Part shown: one piece after another, positions 1-8,587 of the stretch
Position numbering within the stretch: position 1 is the stretch's first letter
Layout: the number at the start of each line of letters is the position of its first letter
NCBI RefSeq assembly: GCF_003285015.1
Contig: NZ_QMFB01000020.1
Coordinates: forward strand, 88,881 to 152,880
Direction of reading: 5' to 3'
Source: Paenibacillus contaminans
GTDB taxonomy: Bacteria > Bacillota > Bacilli > Paenibacillales > NBRC-103111
Length of the DNA: 64,000 bases
The notes under the pieces: model-generated
Told to the model about the DNA's origin: nothing
What the model saw: only the letters and a program-made list of their open reading frames with translations
Databases searched by the model: none
Translations under genes and position numbers: made by a program

Positions 1-1138
1 GAACAAGAAAATCAACGGCTTGTTCAGTCACTACCGGAGCCTCTGTTTGTTTACCTTTTACTACCGGAACTTTTTCAACGCCCTTTGCTACACTATCGCC
101 GGCTGCCACTTGTCTCACTTCAAAGTGATTAAATCCAAAGTCCAACACTTTTTTCGTCTCTGTAAATCGTTCGGCCGTCGATTCCGTACCCATTACGACG
201 CTGATCAATCGCATTCCATCACGTTCTGCAGTACTCGCAAAGCAATAGCCCGCTCTGTCGGTAAATCCGGTCTTTAATCCGTCAAGACCCTCGTAAGCGT
301 ATTGCTTCAATTTTGTATTTTGTTTATTGGATTCCAGCATCCAATTCGTGTTTACAAGCGGTTCTTTGTCCGATGCACGGAACTTATAGGATTGAATCGA
401 AGTAACTTCCAAAAAATCAGGGTGATCCTGGAGCATGTAGGTTACCAATTTCGCAATGTCCATTGCAGACATCATATTTTCCCCTTTTTCCTCAGGACGA
501 AATGGAATGGGCATATCCGAACGGTCAAGTCCAGTTGTATTGATAAAGGAAGTATTTGTCATTCCCATACGTTTCGCTTCCTCGTTCATTCGTTTAACGA
601 AGTCCTTCTCCGTGCCGGATACGTATTCAGCAAGAGCAACCGCGGCGTCATTAGCGGAATGTACGACCATCGCAGTAAATAGTTCTTTTACAGTATGCTT
701 TTCCCCTTTAGCAAGGAAAACGCGTGAGCCAATCGTTTTAGAAGCATTTTCTTTGACGGTTACAACGTCGTCCCACGAAATTTGTTTATTTTTGACTTTA
801 TCCTCGACAATGTACCCTGTCATCAGTTTAGTCATGCTTGCAGGAGCGTAAGCCGTATCGGCGTTAGTTGATAATAAGACTTGACCTGTTGACGGTTCGA
901 TAAGTACGGCAGATTTGAGTTTAAGATGGAGTGAACCGACCGCCGGTATTTGGACAGCCTCTGACGTCGTATTTGTGGCGATAGATTTTGTCGATGGTGC
1001 CGTAGGAACGGTTGATTCGGCATGCGCAGAAACGGGAACGACTAAAAAGCAAAGCAATAGGATTAGACTTATTGAACGCTTCCTGCGTGCAGATCTTTTG
1101 CATTTGAAAGTCATGCTTAATTCATTATTTTTTTTCAA
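1..1138 (-). CDS. D-alanyl-D-alanine carboxypeptidase (PBP5/DacA-DacF family), 3' end missing
   Basis: Penicillin-binding serine peptidase that trims the terminal D-Ala from peptidoglycan pentapeptides outside the membrane. My reading of the minus strand gives a basic N-terminus, a hydrophobic signal segment (ISLILLLCFLVVPVSAHA) and all three family motifs: SMTK (nucleophile Ser and Lys), SAN, and KTG. The frame stays open to the left edge, so the C-terminal part is outside the window. The best start is TTG at 1138, because AGGAGA lies 7 nt upstream; the internal ATG at 1114 has no ribosome site. No spoIIA genes are visible beside it, so DacA and DacF cannot be told apart. The family call is firm; the paralogue is not. 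Confidence 0.93.
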   Translation of the reverse strand, partial: MKKNNELSMTFKCKRSARRKRSISLILLLCFLVVPVSAHAESTVPTAPSTKSIATNTTSEAVQIPAVGSLHLKLKSAVLIEPSTGQVLLSTNADTAYAPASMTKLMTGYIVEDKVKNKQISWDDVVTVKENASKTIGSRVFLAKGEKHTVKELFTAMVVHSANDAAVALAEYVSGTEKDFVKRMNEEAKRMGMTNTSFINTTGLDRSDMPIPFRPEEKGENMMSAMDIAKLVTYMLQDHPDFLEVTSIQSYKFRASDKEPLVNTNWMLESNKQNTKLKQYAYEGLDGLKTGFTDRAGYCFASTAERDGMRLISVVMGTESTAERFTETKKVLDFGFNHFEVRQVAAGDSVAKGVEKVPVVKGKQTEAPVVTEQAVDFLV

Positions 1139-1360
1139 ACTAATCTCTCCTGTTTACAATGAAAAATGTTATCGGATGCACCCGGCGACAAAGTGACCCA
1201 AAACATAAATAATACCCTTTATCTCTCCTAATTTAAAGGGAGTGGAAATCAACGATGGTTACTTGAGTCAGCCACAGTATCCCCCCGTCTGCATTTTCCC
1301 CTACCTTTGCAAGGGCTCCTCCCCCGACAAATACGTACGTTGCTATCCGCACAAACAAAA

Positions 1361-1381
1361 ACTCCGCGCTTAGCTCGGAGT
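1361..1381 (-). terminator. Terminator of the YdeI-like gene
   Basis: Stem ACTCCG/CGGAGT with a short loop. Read on the minus strand it is followed by a run of T (GGAGTTTTTGTTTG). It lies 39 bp past the stop of the gene at 1420. Confidence 0.7.
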
Positions 1382-1419
1382 TAATCCACGTTTTATTCCT
1401 TTGACATACTTAAAATATA

Positions 1420-2013
1420 CTAATCATCCAATCCCTTTCCATCGAGGATATTCACGATATATTTTTCAACCCTTGACTCACGAGTTTTGGATTGCTTGGC
1501 TGCGGAAAAATGCAGGATGTAAGCTCTTTGCCGTCCCGGCGTCAATGCTTCAAAAGCCGTTTTTAAGTCGGGGATTTCAACGAATTTATTTTCTAATTCT
1601 TCAGGTATGATGTATTCCGTATTCTTCTTATAGTTCACTTGCAAACCGGCTTTCTCTGCTTCAACGGCCTCATCGATATATGCTTTCAAGATAAGCTGCA
1701 TTTCATCTATCGCTTGAGCATCGGTGAACCGAATCTGGCGCGCTGCCTGAACATTTTCGGTTTGTTGGATTAGGATCCCATGGGGATCTTTTAACAATGC
1801 GCCTTTGTGAAACAGAAGAGCGCAGTAATCCTTAAAACCATGAATCAGAACAATGTTTTTATTGTCGAACGTGTAACAAGGATGCATCCACTTAAAATCC
1901 TCGGTCAGCCCGCAGTCAAGAACGATATCTCTCAACAGCTCGAATTCTTCCTTCCACTGCTTAAGCTTGTTAAAGTAAGGATCAATCTTAGGATTCCTTT
2001 CGCCTTTTATCAT
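1420..2013 (-). CDS. YdeI/OmdA-like DUF1801 family protein
   Basis: 197-residue soluble protein. The N-terminal half (NPKIDPYFNKLKQWKEEFELLRDIV onward, with FKWMHPCYTF and LIHGFKDYCALLFHKGALL) matches the DUF1801/YdhG fold, and the C-terminal part (IPEELENKFVEIPDLKTAFEALTPGRQRAYILHFSAAKQSKTRESRVEKY) is the bacteriocin-protection OmdA/YdeI-type helical tail. The biochemical function is not established. ATG at 2013 is preferred because GGGGG lies about 8 nt upstream; a 22-codon in-frame extension exists but has no ribosome site. It has its own terminator downstream and appears monocistronic. Copy 1 of the interspersed repeat lies just upstream of the start. Confidence 0.8.
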   Translation of the reverse strand: MIKGERNPKIDPYFNKLKQWKEEFELLRDIVLDCGLTEDFKWMHPCYTFDNKNIVLIHGFKDYCALLFHKGALLKDPHGILIQQTENVQAARQIRFTDAQAIDEMQLILKAYIDEAVEAEKAGLQVNYKKNTEYIIPEELENKFVEIPDLKTAFEALTPGRQRAYILHFSAAKQSKTRESRVEKYIVNILDGKGLDD

Positions 2014-2064
2014 CAAGGTACCCCCTTTTTGTTTTAACTTGCCCGATTGCCCGGTTCGATACAC

Positions 2065-2155
2065 AAGGATAAACGGCATCGCCTCCCAAACGCTCTCGAA
2101 GAAAGCGACTTCGTAAGCATAAGCTAAGGACTGGCGCGTTTACCGGTGAAATATC
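2065..2155. repeat. Interspersed structured repeat, copy 1
   Basis: Shares the conserved string GTAAGCATAAGCT, the flanks GGATAAACG and GCGTTTACC, and a CGCT(C/T)TC-GAA-GAAAGCG hairpin with copies at 32434-32525 and 57986-58055. It has an insertion relative to copy 3. It sits between the YdeI-like gene and the ArsR gene. Confidence 0.6.
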
Positions 2156-2203
2156 AGGCTTAAGTAGATGTCGTGTACTGAAAGTCCAAGGTTAATGTTA
2201 AAC

Positions 2204-2533
2204 TCATTCTTCTTCCTCTTCTAATAATTGGTTCAGTCGTAATAAATTCGTTCTCCAAAACTTGCTGTAGAAAGCCAGCCAATCTTGAATCTCTCTGAGC
2301 GGAGAGGCGTTTAGCCTAAATCGCGTTTCTCTTCCGACTTTTCGGTCAAGTACCAGTCCGGCCTCTTTAAGAATTGTCAAATGCTTGGATACCGCCGTCC
2401 GGCCCATTTGAAACTGCGCCGTTAATTCATGAAGCGGTATCTCCTCTGCCTCTGCTAACAGACGAATCAGTTTGCGTCTGGTTGGGTCTGCAATCGCGTC
2501 AAACACATCCCGCAACTGGTTGTTCTCGCTCAC
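2204..2533 (-). CDS. ArsR-family winged-helix regulator
   Basis: 109-residue repressor-type DNA-binding protein. It shows the ArsR pattern: FDAIADPTRRKLIRLLAE, then LTAQFQMGRTAVSKHLTILKEAGLV (recognition helix) and a wing VGRETRFRLN. No metal-binding Cys motif is seen, so it belongs to the non-metal group often paired with SRPBCC/AHSA1 or YdeI-like proteins. GTG at 2533 is chosen because AGGAGAG stands 6-7 nt upstream; a 46-codon upstream extension (MNSVNRRLFQ...) has no ribosome site and crosses the likely operator. Autoregulation is inferred from the palindrome upstream. Confidence 0.85.
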   Translation of the reverse strand: MSENNQLRDVFDAIADPTRRKLIRLLAEAEEIPLHELTAQFQMGRTAVSKHLTILKEAGLVLDRKVGRETRFRLNASPLREIQDWLAFYSKFWRTNLLRLNQLLEEEEE

Positions 2534-2573
2534 AACACCCTCTCCTAAGCTTATTGCCGATTTTTTGATAGGA

Positions 2574-2614
2574 CACCATTTGGTGACATTTTTATTGTAG
2601 GAGAGCATTTGGTG
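2574..2614. promoter_or_regulatory. Candidate operator of the ArsR regulator
   Basis: Inverted repeat CACCA-TT-TGGTG at 2574-2585. The 9-mer CATTTGGTG of its right arm recurs at 2606-2614, 29 bp away. Both lie just upstream of the GTG start, where a self-regulating ArsR protein would bind. Confidence 0.5.
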
Positions 2615-2633
2615 TCGTGTCAACAACGTTTTT

Positions 2634-3082
2634 AACTCCGCTTGAAATAACCTGCGATTTACGGAGTTCAATCGGACAATGTTCTCACCAGCCGAAACTA
2701 CAAAAATTTGTTCCGGTAAATGATTGATGGTTCAACATTTCTAAATATCAACCACTCAGTAAGCATATTACTATTTAAAATTTCCGAGAATGAAGCTTGT
2801 AATAATCCGGTACAAAAATGCGAAATTACCTTTTCTTCAATTGACATGTCAACTTTATCTGGATCAATATTTTTCGCCGTTACTTGTGATACGGTTCACC
2901 TTTACGAGTCTATCGGCGAAAATGCTAAAAAAGCTGCCGTGGCACTTCGAAAAGTCGATTTCTGCCTATTTTTTTGCTGCATACTACTTTAGTAGGACTA
3001 TTATCTACTGAAATTCCCTTAAGATGTTCAGATAGAAGCGAGTTAAGTATGGTAGAAATCACTAATCCGTTGGAGGATCAAT
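2634..3082. other. Intergenic region without a supported gene
   Basis: Open frames of 73 and 90 codons exist on the plus strand (2720-3011), but they overlap each other, lack convincing ribosome sites and show no recognisable protein pattern. The promoter of the SLH gene probably lies here. Confidence 0.4.
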
Positions 3083-6000
3083 ATGTATATTCGTAAATTC
3101 GTGAGACAAGTTTGCTTCATTATGGTTATGGCCATGTTATTGTATCCGGGTTTTGTGTTTTCTAGTATCCCGGTATCCGCGGCATCGTCTACACCCATTA
3201 TCAGTACAATCAAGAATGTAGGGACTCAAGGAATAACGGCTGATTCTTTAGGTAATATATATTACGTAAAAACGTCGGTTGGGAGTAAAATATATAAACT
3301 TTCTACTGCAGGAGTGGAGAGCGAATTTGCGTCTTTGGGATCGACAACTTACCAACTTGTCACAGATGCTAACGATAATATTTATGCGGCGGCTAATTCC
3401 GGGTTGAAAAAAATAGATCCTCAGGGAACGGTCACTTCAATCTCCGGTCCGACTAACGTGACGAGCATGGCACTTGCTATTGATAATTCCGGAAATGTCT
3501 ATTATTCGGACACTCTAACCATGCTTAAAAAGGTAGATACGACGGGAAATGTTACGGTGCTGGCGTCCGGCTTTAATCAGAATATGGGTATGGCTGTGGA
3601 TTCGAACGGCAACGTATACGTGGCCGATTATACGGCTCATGTAATCAAAAAAGTCGATACGAGCAATAACAATAATGTTACCGTCATAGCAGGAACCGCC
3701 TCATCTAGCGGGTACACCGGCAACGGTGGCCAGGCCAGCGACGCCAAGTTGAAGGGTCCGCACAATATGATTATTTCTGACGGGCAATTGTATTTTGCGG
3801 AATATGACAACTATGTTGTACGCAAAATCGATCTTGCCACCGGAATCATCGATGTGGTAGCAGGAAATGGAACAAGCGGAAATACAGGGGATGGCGGAGC
3901 GGCGGATGCCGCCACATTGGGGAGAGTGTTCTCCATAAGCAAAGACGCTTTCGACATTTTATACATAGCGGCCGAGAACGCTACAAAAATGGTATACACG
4001 CCTGGAACGCTGAGCGGCACTGTGCTGGATACAAGCAATAATCCTGTCAATGGCGCCACGGTTGCTATAGCCGGGACAACATCATCAACCACAACAGACG
4101 CGCTCGGAAGTTTTGCATTGAACAATGTTACACCGGGCAACAGAAATCTAACGGTGACGGCTGCGGGGTACGGGAATGGCGAGGCGACAGCGGCGGTCAA
4201 TGGAGGTCAAGGAGTAAACGTTGGAAATATCGTAATCGGAGCTCAGGTTAGCGGCGTCGCTCTGAATAATCCTACGTTGACCATGGCAATCGGAGGAACT
4301 CCGGTCACGCTTACGGCAACGGTTTCGCCTAACAATGCCGCCAACAAGAGTGTGACATGGCAAAGCAGCGATACGACTATTGCAACTGTGGACAATAACG
4401 GACTCGTAACTCCGGTGGCTGCAGGAACGGCGACGATTACGGTGACGACGGCAGATGGAAGCAAGACAGCCACCAGTTTAGTAACGGTGACTAATCCGCC
4501 AGCGCCGGCAGCTCCGAATGTAACCGCCGATGATGCGGCTAACGTCATTGTGGGTCTGACTACGACGATGGAGTTTCAGATCGACGGCGGCAGCTATGTA
4601 AAGTACGACGGAACGAACGCGCCTGACTTGTCCGGTAATCGCACAGTGCTCGTACGAGTAGCGGCAGATGCGGCAACTGGCACGCCGGCTGGCGCATCTA
4701 CAACACTGACATTCACAGCGAATCCGCCAGCTGCACCGAATGTGACAGCCGATGATGCGGCTAACGTCATTGTGGGTCTGACTACGACGTTGGAGTTTCA
4801 GATCGACGGCGGCAGCTATGTAAAGTACGACGGCACAAACGCGCCTGACTTATCCGGTAATCGCACAGTGCTCGTACGAGTAGCGGCAGATGCGGCAACT
4901 GGCACGCCGGCTGGCGCAGCTACAACACTGACATTCACAGCGAATCCGCCAGCTGCACCGAATGTGACAGCCGATGATGCGGCTAACGTCATTGTGGGTC
5001 TGACTACGACGTTGGAGTTTCAGATCGACGGCGGCAGCTATGTAAAGTACGACGGCACAAACGCGCCTGACTTATCCGGTAATCGCACAGTGCTCGTACG
5101 AGTAGCGGCAGATGCGGCAACTGGCACGCCGGCTGGCGCAGCTACAACACTGACATTCACAGCGAATCCGCCAGCTGCACCGAATGTGACAGCCGATGAT
5201 GCAGCAAACGTCATCGTAGGATTAGATACGACAATGGAGTTCAAAGTTGACAACGGCAGCTATGTAAAGTACGACGGAACGAACTCGCCTGACTTGTCCG
5301 GTAATCGCACAGTCCTCGTACGAGTAGCGGCAGATACGGCAACCGGCACACCGGCTGGCGCAGATACAACGCTGACGTTCACAGCGAATCCGCCAGCTGC
5401 ACCGAATGTAACCGCCGATGATGCGGCTAACGTCATTGTGGGTCTGACTACAACGATGGAGTTTCAGATCGACGGCGGCAGCTATGTAAAGTACGACGGA
5501 TCGAACGCGCCTGACTTGTCCGGTAATCGCACAGTGCTCGTACGAGCAGCGGCAGATGCGGCAACTGGCACGCCGGCTGGCGCATCTACAACACTGACAT
5601 TCACAGCGAATCCGCGACCTACGGCACCAAGCGAACCAGCGACAACGAGCTCAGGCGTGGACGTGGTGGACGTGCTTATTAATGGGATGGCGATAAATAT
5701 AGGCGTTGCTACAACGACGAAGGTGGATAATCGGCAAGTCACGACCATAACGCTTAACCAGGAGAACCTTGAGGCATTAATCGAGGCAGAAGGCCAAGGT
5801 GCAGTGGTCACCCTTATATTATCAACGAATACAGACGTTGTGATTAGCGAGCTAAACGGGCAAATAGTCAAAAATATGGAGAACAATCAAGTCGTTCTGG
5901 AGATCAAAGTGGGAACGGCAACCTACACGATCCCTACCAACCAAATCAACATCGATGCCATATCCAATCAGGTCGGAAAATCAGTCGCCCTGCAAGATAT

Positions 6001-6910
6001 TATGGTTAAGATTGAAATTGCAGAGCCGACAGCAGCTATGGTGAACGTGGTCGAAAATGCAGCTCTGAAGGGAACCTTTACAATCGTAGCCCCTCCGATC
6101 AGCTTTACAATTAATAGTACGTACGGAGATCGGACGATTACGATTGAGAAGTTCAATGCTTACGTAGAGCGAACCATAGCGATTCCTGACGAGGTGGATC
6201 CAAGCAAAATCACAACAGGCGTTGTCATAGACCCAGATGGAACTGTCCGTCATGTACCGACCAAAATAAAGAAGAAAGACAGCAAATATTACGCGATCAT
6301 CAATAGCTTGACGAACAGTACGTATGCTTTAGTGTGGCATCCAATTGAATTTGGCGATGTGGTAAACCATTGGTCGAAGACGGCTGTCATTGACATGGGA
6401 TCGCGAATGGTGATCGACGGTACAGGGAAAGGACAGTTTAGTCCCGATCGTAACATCACTCGTGCTGAGTTTGCGGCAATCCTTGTACGCGGCCTCGGGC
6501 TAAAGCTGGAGAGTGGAGATTCAGTATTCACGGATGTGAAGGCGTCGGATTGGTTCAGCAGCTTTATTAACACAGCATATGCCTATAATCTGATTAATGG
6601 ATATGCTGATGGTTCCTTTGGTCCGAATGACAACATCACGCGTGAGCAAGCCATGACGATGATCTCCAAAGCGATGACCATTACAAGTCTGAAAGCGGGG
6701 CTTCCTATTCAATCCATCGAGACAACTCTACATCCATATCAGGATATAGCGAAAGCTTCCGAATGGGCAATAAGCAGTATAGCGGACAGTGTACAGTCCG
6801 GCATAGTGACAGGTAGAACAAGAACGGAACTTGCGCCGAAGGCATTTATTACAAGAGCCGAAGTAGCAGTAATTATCCAACGTCTGCTTGAGAGATCCAA
6901 CTTGATTTAA
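3083..6910 (+). CDS. S-layer-anchored NHL-repeat / Ig-like surface protein
   Basis: 1275-residue secreted cell-surface protein. A signal peptide covers about residues 1-34. It is followed by NHL beta-propeller repeats (about 45-300; for example GMAVDSNGNVYVADYTAHVIKKVD), a carboxypeptidase-regulatory-like domain (about 306-385; GTVLDTSNNPVNGATVAI), a Big_2 Ig-like domain (about 388-470; SVTWQSSDTTIATVDNNGLV), five 74-residue DUF4073-like repeats (477-847), a linker of about 240 residues and three SLH domains (1090 to the end) that bind pyruvylated wall polymer. The ATG follows GGAGG at 7-8 nt. A strong hairpin terminator follows, so it is monocistronic. The repeats are nearly identical at DNA level, which favours copy-number change. 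An adhesion or structural role is inferred. Confidence 0.9.
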   Translation: MYIRKFVRQVCFIMVMAMLLYPGFVFSSIPVSAASSTPIISTIKNVGTQGITADSLGNIYYVKTSVGSKIYKLSTAGVESEFASLGSTTYQLVTDANDNIYAAANSGLKKIDPQGTVTSISGPTNVTSMALAIDNSGNVYYSDTLTMLKKVDTTGNVTVLASGFNQNMGMAVDSNGNVYVADYTAHVIKKVDTSNNNNVTVIAGTASSSGYTGNGGQASDAKLKGPHNMIISDGQLYFAEYDNYVVRKIDLATGIIDVVAGNGTSGNTGDGGAADAATLGRVFSISKDAFDILYIAAENATKMVYTPGTLSGTVLDTSNNPVNGATVAIAGTTSSTTTDALGSFALNNVTPGNRNLTVTAAGYGNGEATAAVNGGQGVNVGNIVIGAQVSGVALNNPTLTMAIGGTPVTLTATVSPNNAANKSVTWQSSDTTIATVDNNGLVTPVAAGTATITVTTADGSKTATSLVTVTNPPAPAAPNVTADDAANVIVGLTTTMEFQIDGGSYVKYDGTNAPDLSGNRTVLVRVAADAATGTPAGASTTLTFTANPPAAPNVTADDAANVIVGLTTTLEFQIDGGSYVKYDGTNAPDLSGNRTVLVRVAADAATGTPAGAATTLTFTANPPAAPNVTADDAANVIVGLTTTLEFQIDGGSYVKYDGTNAPDLSGNRTVLVRVAADAATGTPAGAATTLTFTANPPAAPNVTADDAANVIVGLDTTMEFKVDNGSYVKYDGTNSPDLSGNRTVLVRVAADTATGTPAGADTTLTFTANPPAAPNVTADDAANVIVGLTTTMEFQIDGGSYVKYDGSNAPDLSGNRTVLVRAAADAATGTPAGASTTLTFTANPRPTAPSEPATTSSGVDVVDVLINGMAINIGVATTTKVDNRQVTTITLNQENLEALIEAEGQGAVVTLILSTNTDVVISELNGQIVKNMENNQVVLEIKVGTATYTIPTNQINIDAISNQVGKSVALQDIMVKIEIAEPTAAMVNVVENAALKGTFTIVAPPISFTINSTYGDRTITIEKFNAYVERTIAIPDEVDPSKITTGVVIDPDGTVRHVPTKIKKKDSKYYAIINSLTNSTYALVWHPIEFGDVVNHWSKTAVIDMGSRMVIDGTGKGQFSPDRNITRAEFAAILVRGLGLKLESGDSVFTDVKASDWFSSFINTAYAYNLINGYADGSFGPNDNITREQAMTMISKAMTITSLKAGLPIQSIETTLHPYQDIAKASEWAISSIADSVQSGIVTGRTRTELAPKAFITRAEVAVIIQRLLERSNLI
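4514..5623 (+). repeat. Five tandem 222-bp coding repeats
   Basis: Unit starts fall at 4514, 4736, 4958, 5180 and 5402, exactly 222 bp (74 codons) apart. Units 2 and 3 look almost base-for-base identical, and unit 4 is the most diverged. Each encodes PNVTADDAANVIVGL through LTFTANPP. Confidence 0.95.
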
Positions 6911-6924
6911 TTTCACACTAACAA

Positions 6925-6975
6925 GGAACGGTTATCCCGCTTTGGCTCGCAAGAGCTAGCTGGGATAACCGTTCT
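6925..6975 (+). terminator. Terminator after the SLH protein gene
   Basis: Stem AACGGTTATCCC (6927-6938) pairs with GGGATAACCGTT (6962-6973), with a smaller inner stem GCTCGCAAGAGC. It is 15 bp after the stop codon. Confidence 0.85.
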
Positions 6976-7058
6976 TTATCTATACTCTAGTTTTGCATCT
7001 CTAATTTCCTGCACAAGCAGGAGCAGACGTGGTTGTCACCGATATGTATTTATTAAGC

Positions 7059-7330
7059 CTAAAACAAGAAGCAGACCCAAAACCTCCTTCGCGTTTGTTT
7101 TTGAAATGTAATGGTCTCGCGCGTATTGCCCAGCTGCACGCTCGTCTCGTTCAGTTTTGTAACGGCAATGATCTTACCGTTACGGAAAGAGTACAGTAAC
7201 GCAGCTTGCTTTCGAACTGCCTCATACTCATTCTCCACATTCAATACAATAAAATTGGCTGGATTGCCTGACTCAATCCCGTACTTATCCTCAATCTGCA
7301 GCGTAATCGCACGAAAAATGAAGATGACTT
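7059..7330 (-). pseudogene. C-terminal remnant of a cytosine deaminase / amidohydrolase
   Basis: Reading the minus strand from about 7330 gives AITLQIEDKYGIESGNPANFIVLN and then VENEYEAVRKQAALLYSFRNGKIIAV. This is the characteristic C-terminal beta-sandwich end of cytosine deaminase-like amidohydrolases. No start codon or metal-binding catalytic core is present, and the frame breaks near 7330, where a different frame opens upstream to 7426. It is a decayed gene fragment between the SLH gene and the HTH gene. Confidence 0.65.
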
Positions 7331-7495
7331 CTCCACTTTCCAGAGCAAAATACGCGTTTCTCTGTTCAGGAATGCTAGGCCGACTCTATAATCAAGAAGC
7401 TCATCATCATCAATCTTGCCCCCCACTTGACTTCATCCTCCACACGTAATAAAATATTTTTACGTGAAATAAAAATTGTATGAGGAGCATATGCT

Positions 7496-8092
7496 TTGAA
7501 TAATCATGAAATTGCCGAGACTTATGTAGTACAGTCGGCGGAACAGGCCATGGCGCTGCTGAATCCGCTTCGCGCGGAGCTGCTTGCGATCATGGCGGAG
7601 CCCGCCTCGGCGGCGGAAATCGCCCGCGGGATGGGCGAAACGGCGCAGCGGATCAACTACCATCTGAAGGCGCTGGAGAAGGTCGGTCTCGCGCGAAGAG
7701 TCGGCACCCGCCAAGTCCGTAACCTGGTAGAAGTGCTGTATCAGGCCGCGGCAAGAACGTTCGTCATTGCCGATTCGCTCGGCTTCCAGCCGTCGACGGC
7801 GCAGCAAATGCGCGATCAAGGCTCGCTCGCCCATCTCGTCACCATGTCCGACAGGATGAAGCGCGACGCTTTGCGGCTGATGGAGCAATCCGACAAGGAA
7901 GTGCAGGTGCCGAGCGCCTCGCTCGCCTCGAAGGTTCGCTTGGCCGACGAGTCTCAGCGCGAAGCTTTTATCAATGAATATGTCACCTTGGTCGAGCAGC
8001 TGATCCGCAAATATGAAACGACGGCTGCGGACGATGCAATCGCCTTTCAACTGCTTGCCGCCGTTTATCCCGAGCCGATGAAGGAGGAGTAG
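7496..8092 (+). CDS. ArsR-like helix-turn-helix transcriptional regulator
   Basis: 198-residue regulator. The N-terminal winged helix (about residues 15-75) reads ALLNPLRAELLAIMAEPASAAEIARGM and then AQRINYHLKALEKVGLARRVGTRQVRNLVEVLYQA, typical of ArsR/HTH_20 proteins. The C-terminal 120 residues are helical with no recognised ligand motif. TTG at 7496 is the start: GAGGAG lies 8 nt upstream, and the nearby ATG at 7491 meets a stop after two codons. The stop is followed after 4 nt by the next ATG, so it is probably cotranscribed with the gene at 8097 and perhaps with clpP at 8588. Confidence 0.82.
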   Translation: MNNHEIAETYVVQSAEQAMALLNPLRAELLAIMAEPASAAEIARGMGETAQRINYHLKALEKVGLARRVGTRQVRNLVEVLYQAAARTFVIADSLGFQPSTAQQMRDQGSLAHLVTMSDRMKRDALRLMEQSDKEVQVPSASLASKVRLADESQREAFINEYVTLVEQLIRKYETTAADDAIAFQLLAAVYPEPMKEE

Positions 8093-8096
8093 CGCG

Positions 8097-8540
8097 ATGA
8101 ACGAGTCCAAGCCGCAACTTGCTGACGGCGTCCGCAAAAATGAAAAATTTGCACAGGAGGAAAGTGCTATGCCTAACCTGCCTGAAACTCCCGCCGGTCA
8201 CGGTCCGTGGAACGAAAAACGCTCAATGCTTGAGACCACAGCCCCCATCGCGCCTAAAACGGACGATGATTCGGCTAAGGGGAATGAAACAACCGTGCAG
8301 GAAGAAGCCGCAGCGCCTGCAGCCCCTGCGACGGAAGCCGTTCCGGGTCAAGTCATTGCTTTTCCTAGACGCGATTCTGCCGCCGGTTCGGAAATTATTC
8401 CGAATGTCGTCGTTCATACGGTTGCAGGAACGGCAGCGAAAATCGTCGTCATTTCCTCAGGCTTCGGTACGATCCGCCATTTGGACGTCCCGCAAAGTGC
8501 AAGCAGCCGCAGTTCGCAACATATCCGCATGGCCGCTTAA
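8097..8540 (+). CDS. Low-complexity acidic/Ala-Pro-rich protein of unknown function
   Basis: 147 residues with no recognised domain. The middle is Ala, Pro, Glu and Thr rich and probably disordered; the C-terminal third (EIIPNVVVHTVAGTAAKIVVISSGFGTIRHLDV) is more ordered and hydrophobic. Two starts are credible: ATG 8097 after AAGGAGG (8 nt spacing, embedded in the end of the upstream gene) and ATG 8169 after CAGGAGG (8 nt spacing), which would remove 24 residues. It lies between an HTH regulator and a ClpP paralogue in the same direction. Whether it is an adaptor or substrate of that ClpP is only a guess from position. Confidence 0.6.
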   Translation: MNESKPQLADGVRKNEKFAQEESAMPNLPETPAGHGPWNEKRSMLETTAPIAPKTDDDSAKGNETTVQEEAAAPAAPATEAVPGQVIAFPRRDSAAGSEIIPNVVVHTVAGTAAKIVVISSGFGTIRHLDVPQSASSRSSQHIRMAA

Positions 8541-8587
8541 TGTAGAGCTGATATTTACTATTTACTGATTATTGAGGAGGGATTTCC

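Noticed and set aside
2720..3011. Two overlapping small plus-strand frames
   Set aside because: No ribosome site and no protein-like pattern; probably leader DNA of the SLH gene.
7460..8137. Antisense 225-codon frame opposite the HTH gene
   Set aside because: It is a mirror of the GC-rich coding strand; the HTH protein on the plus strand is recognisable and this one is not.
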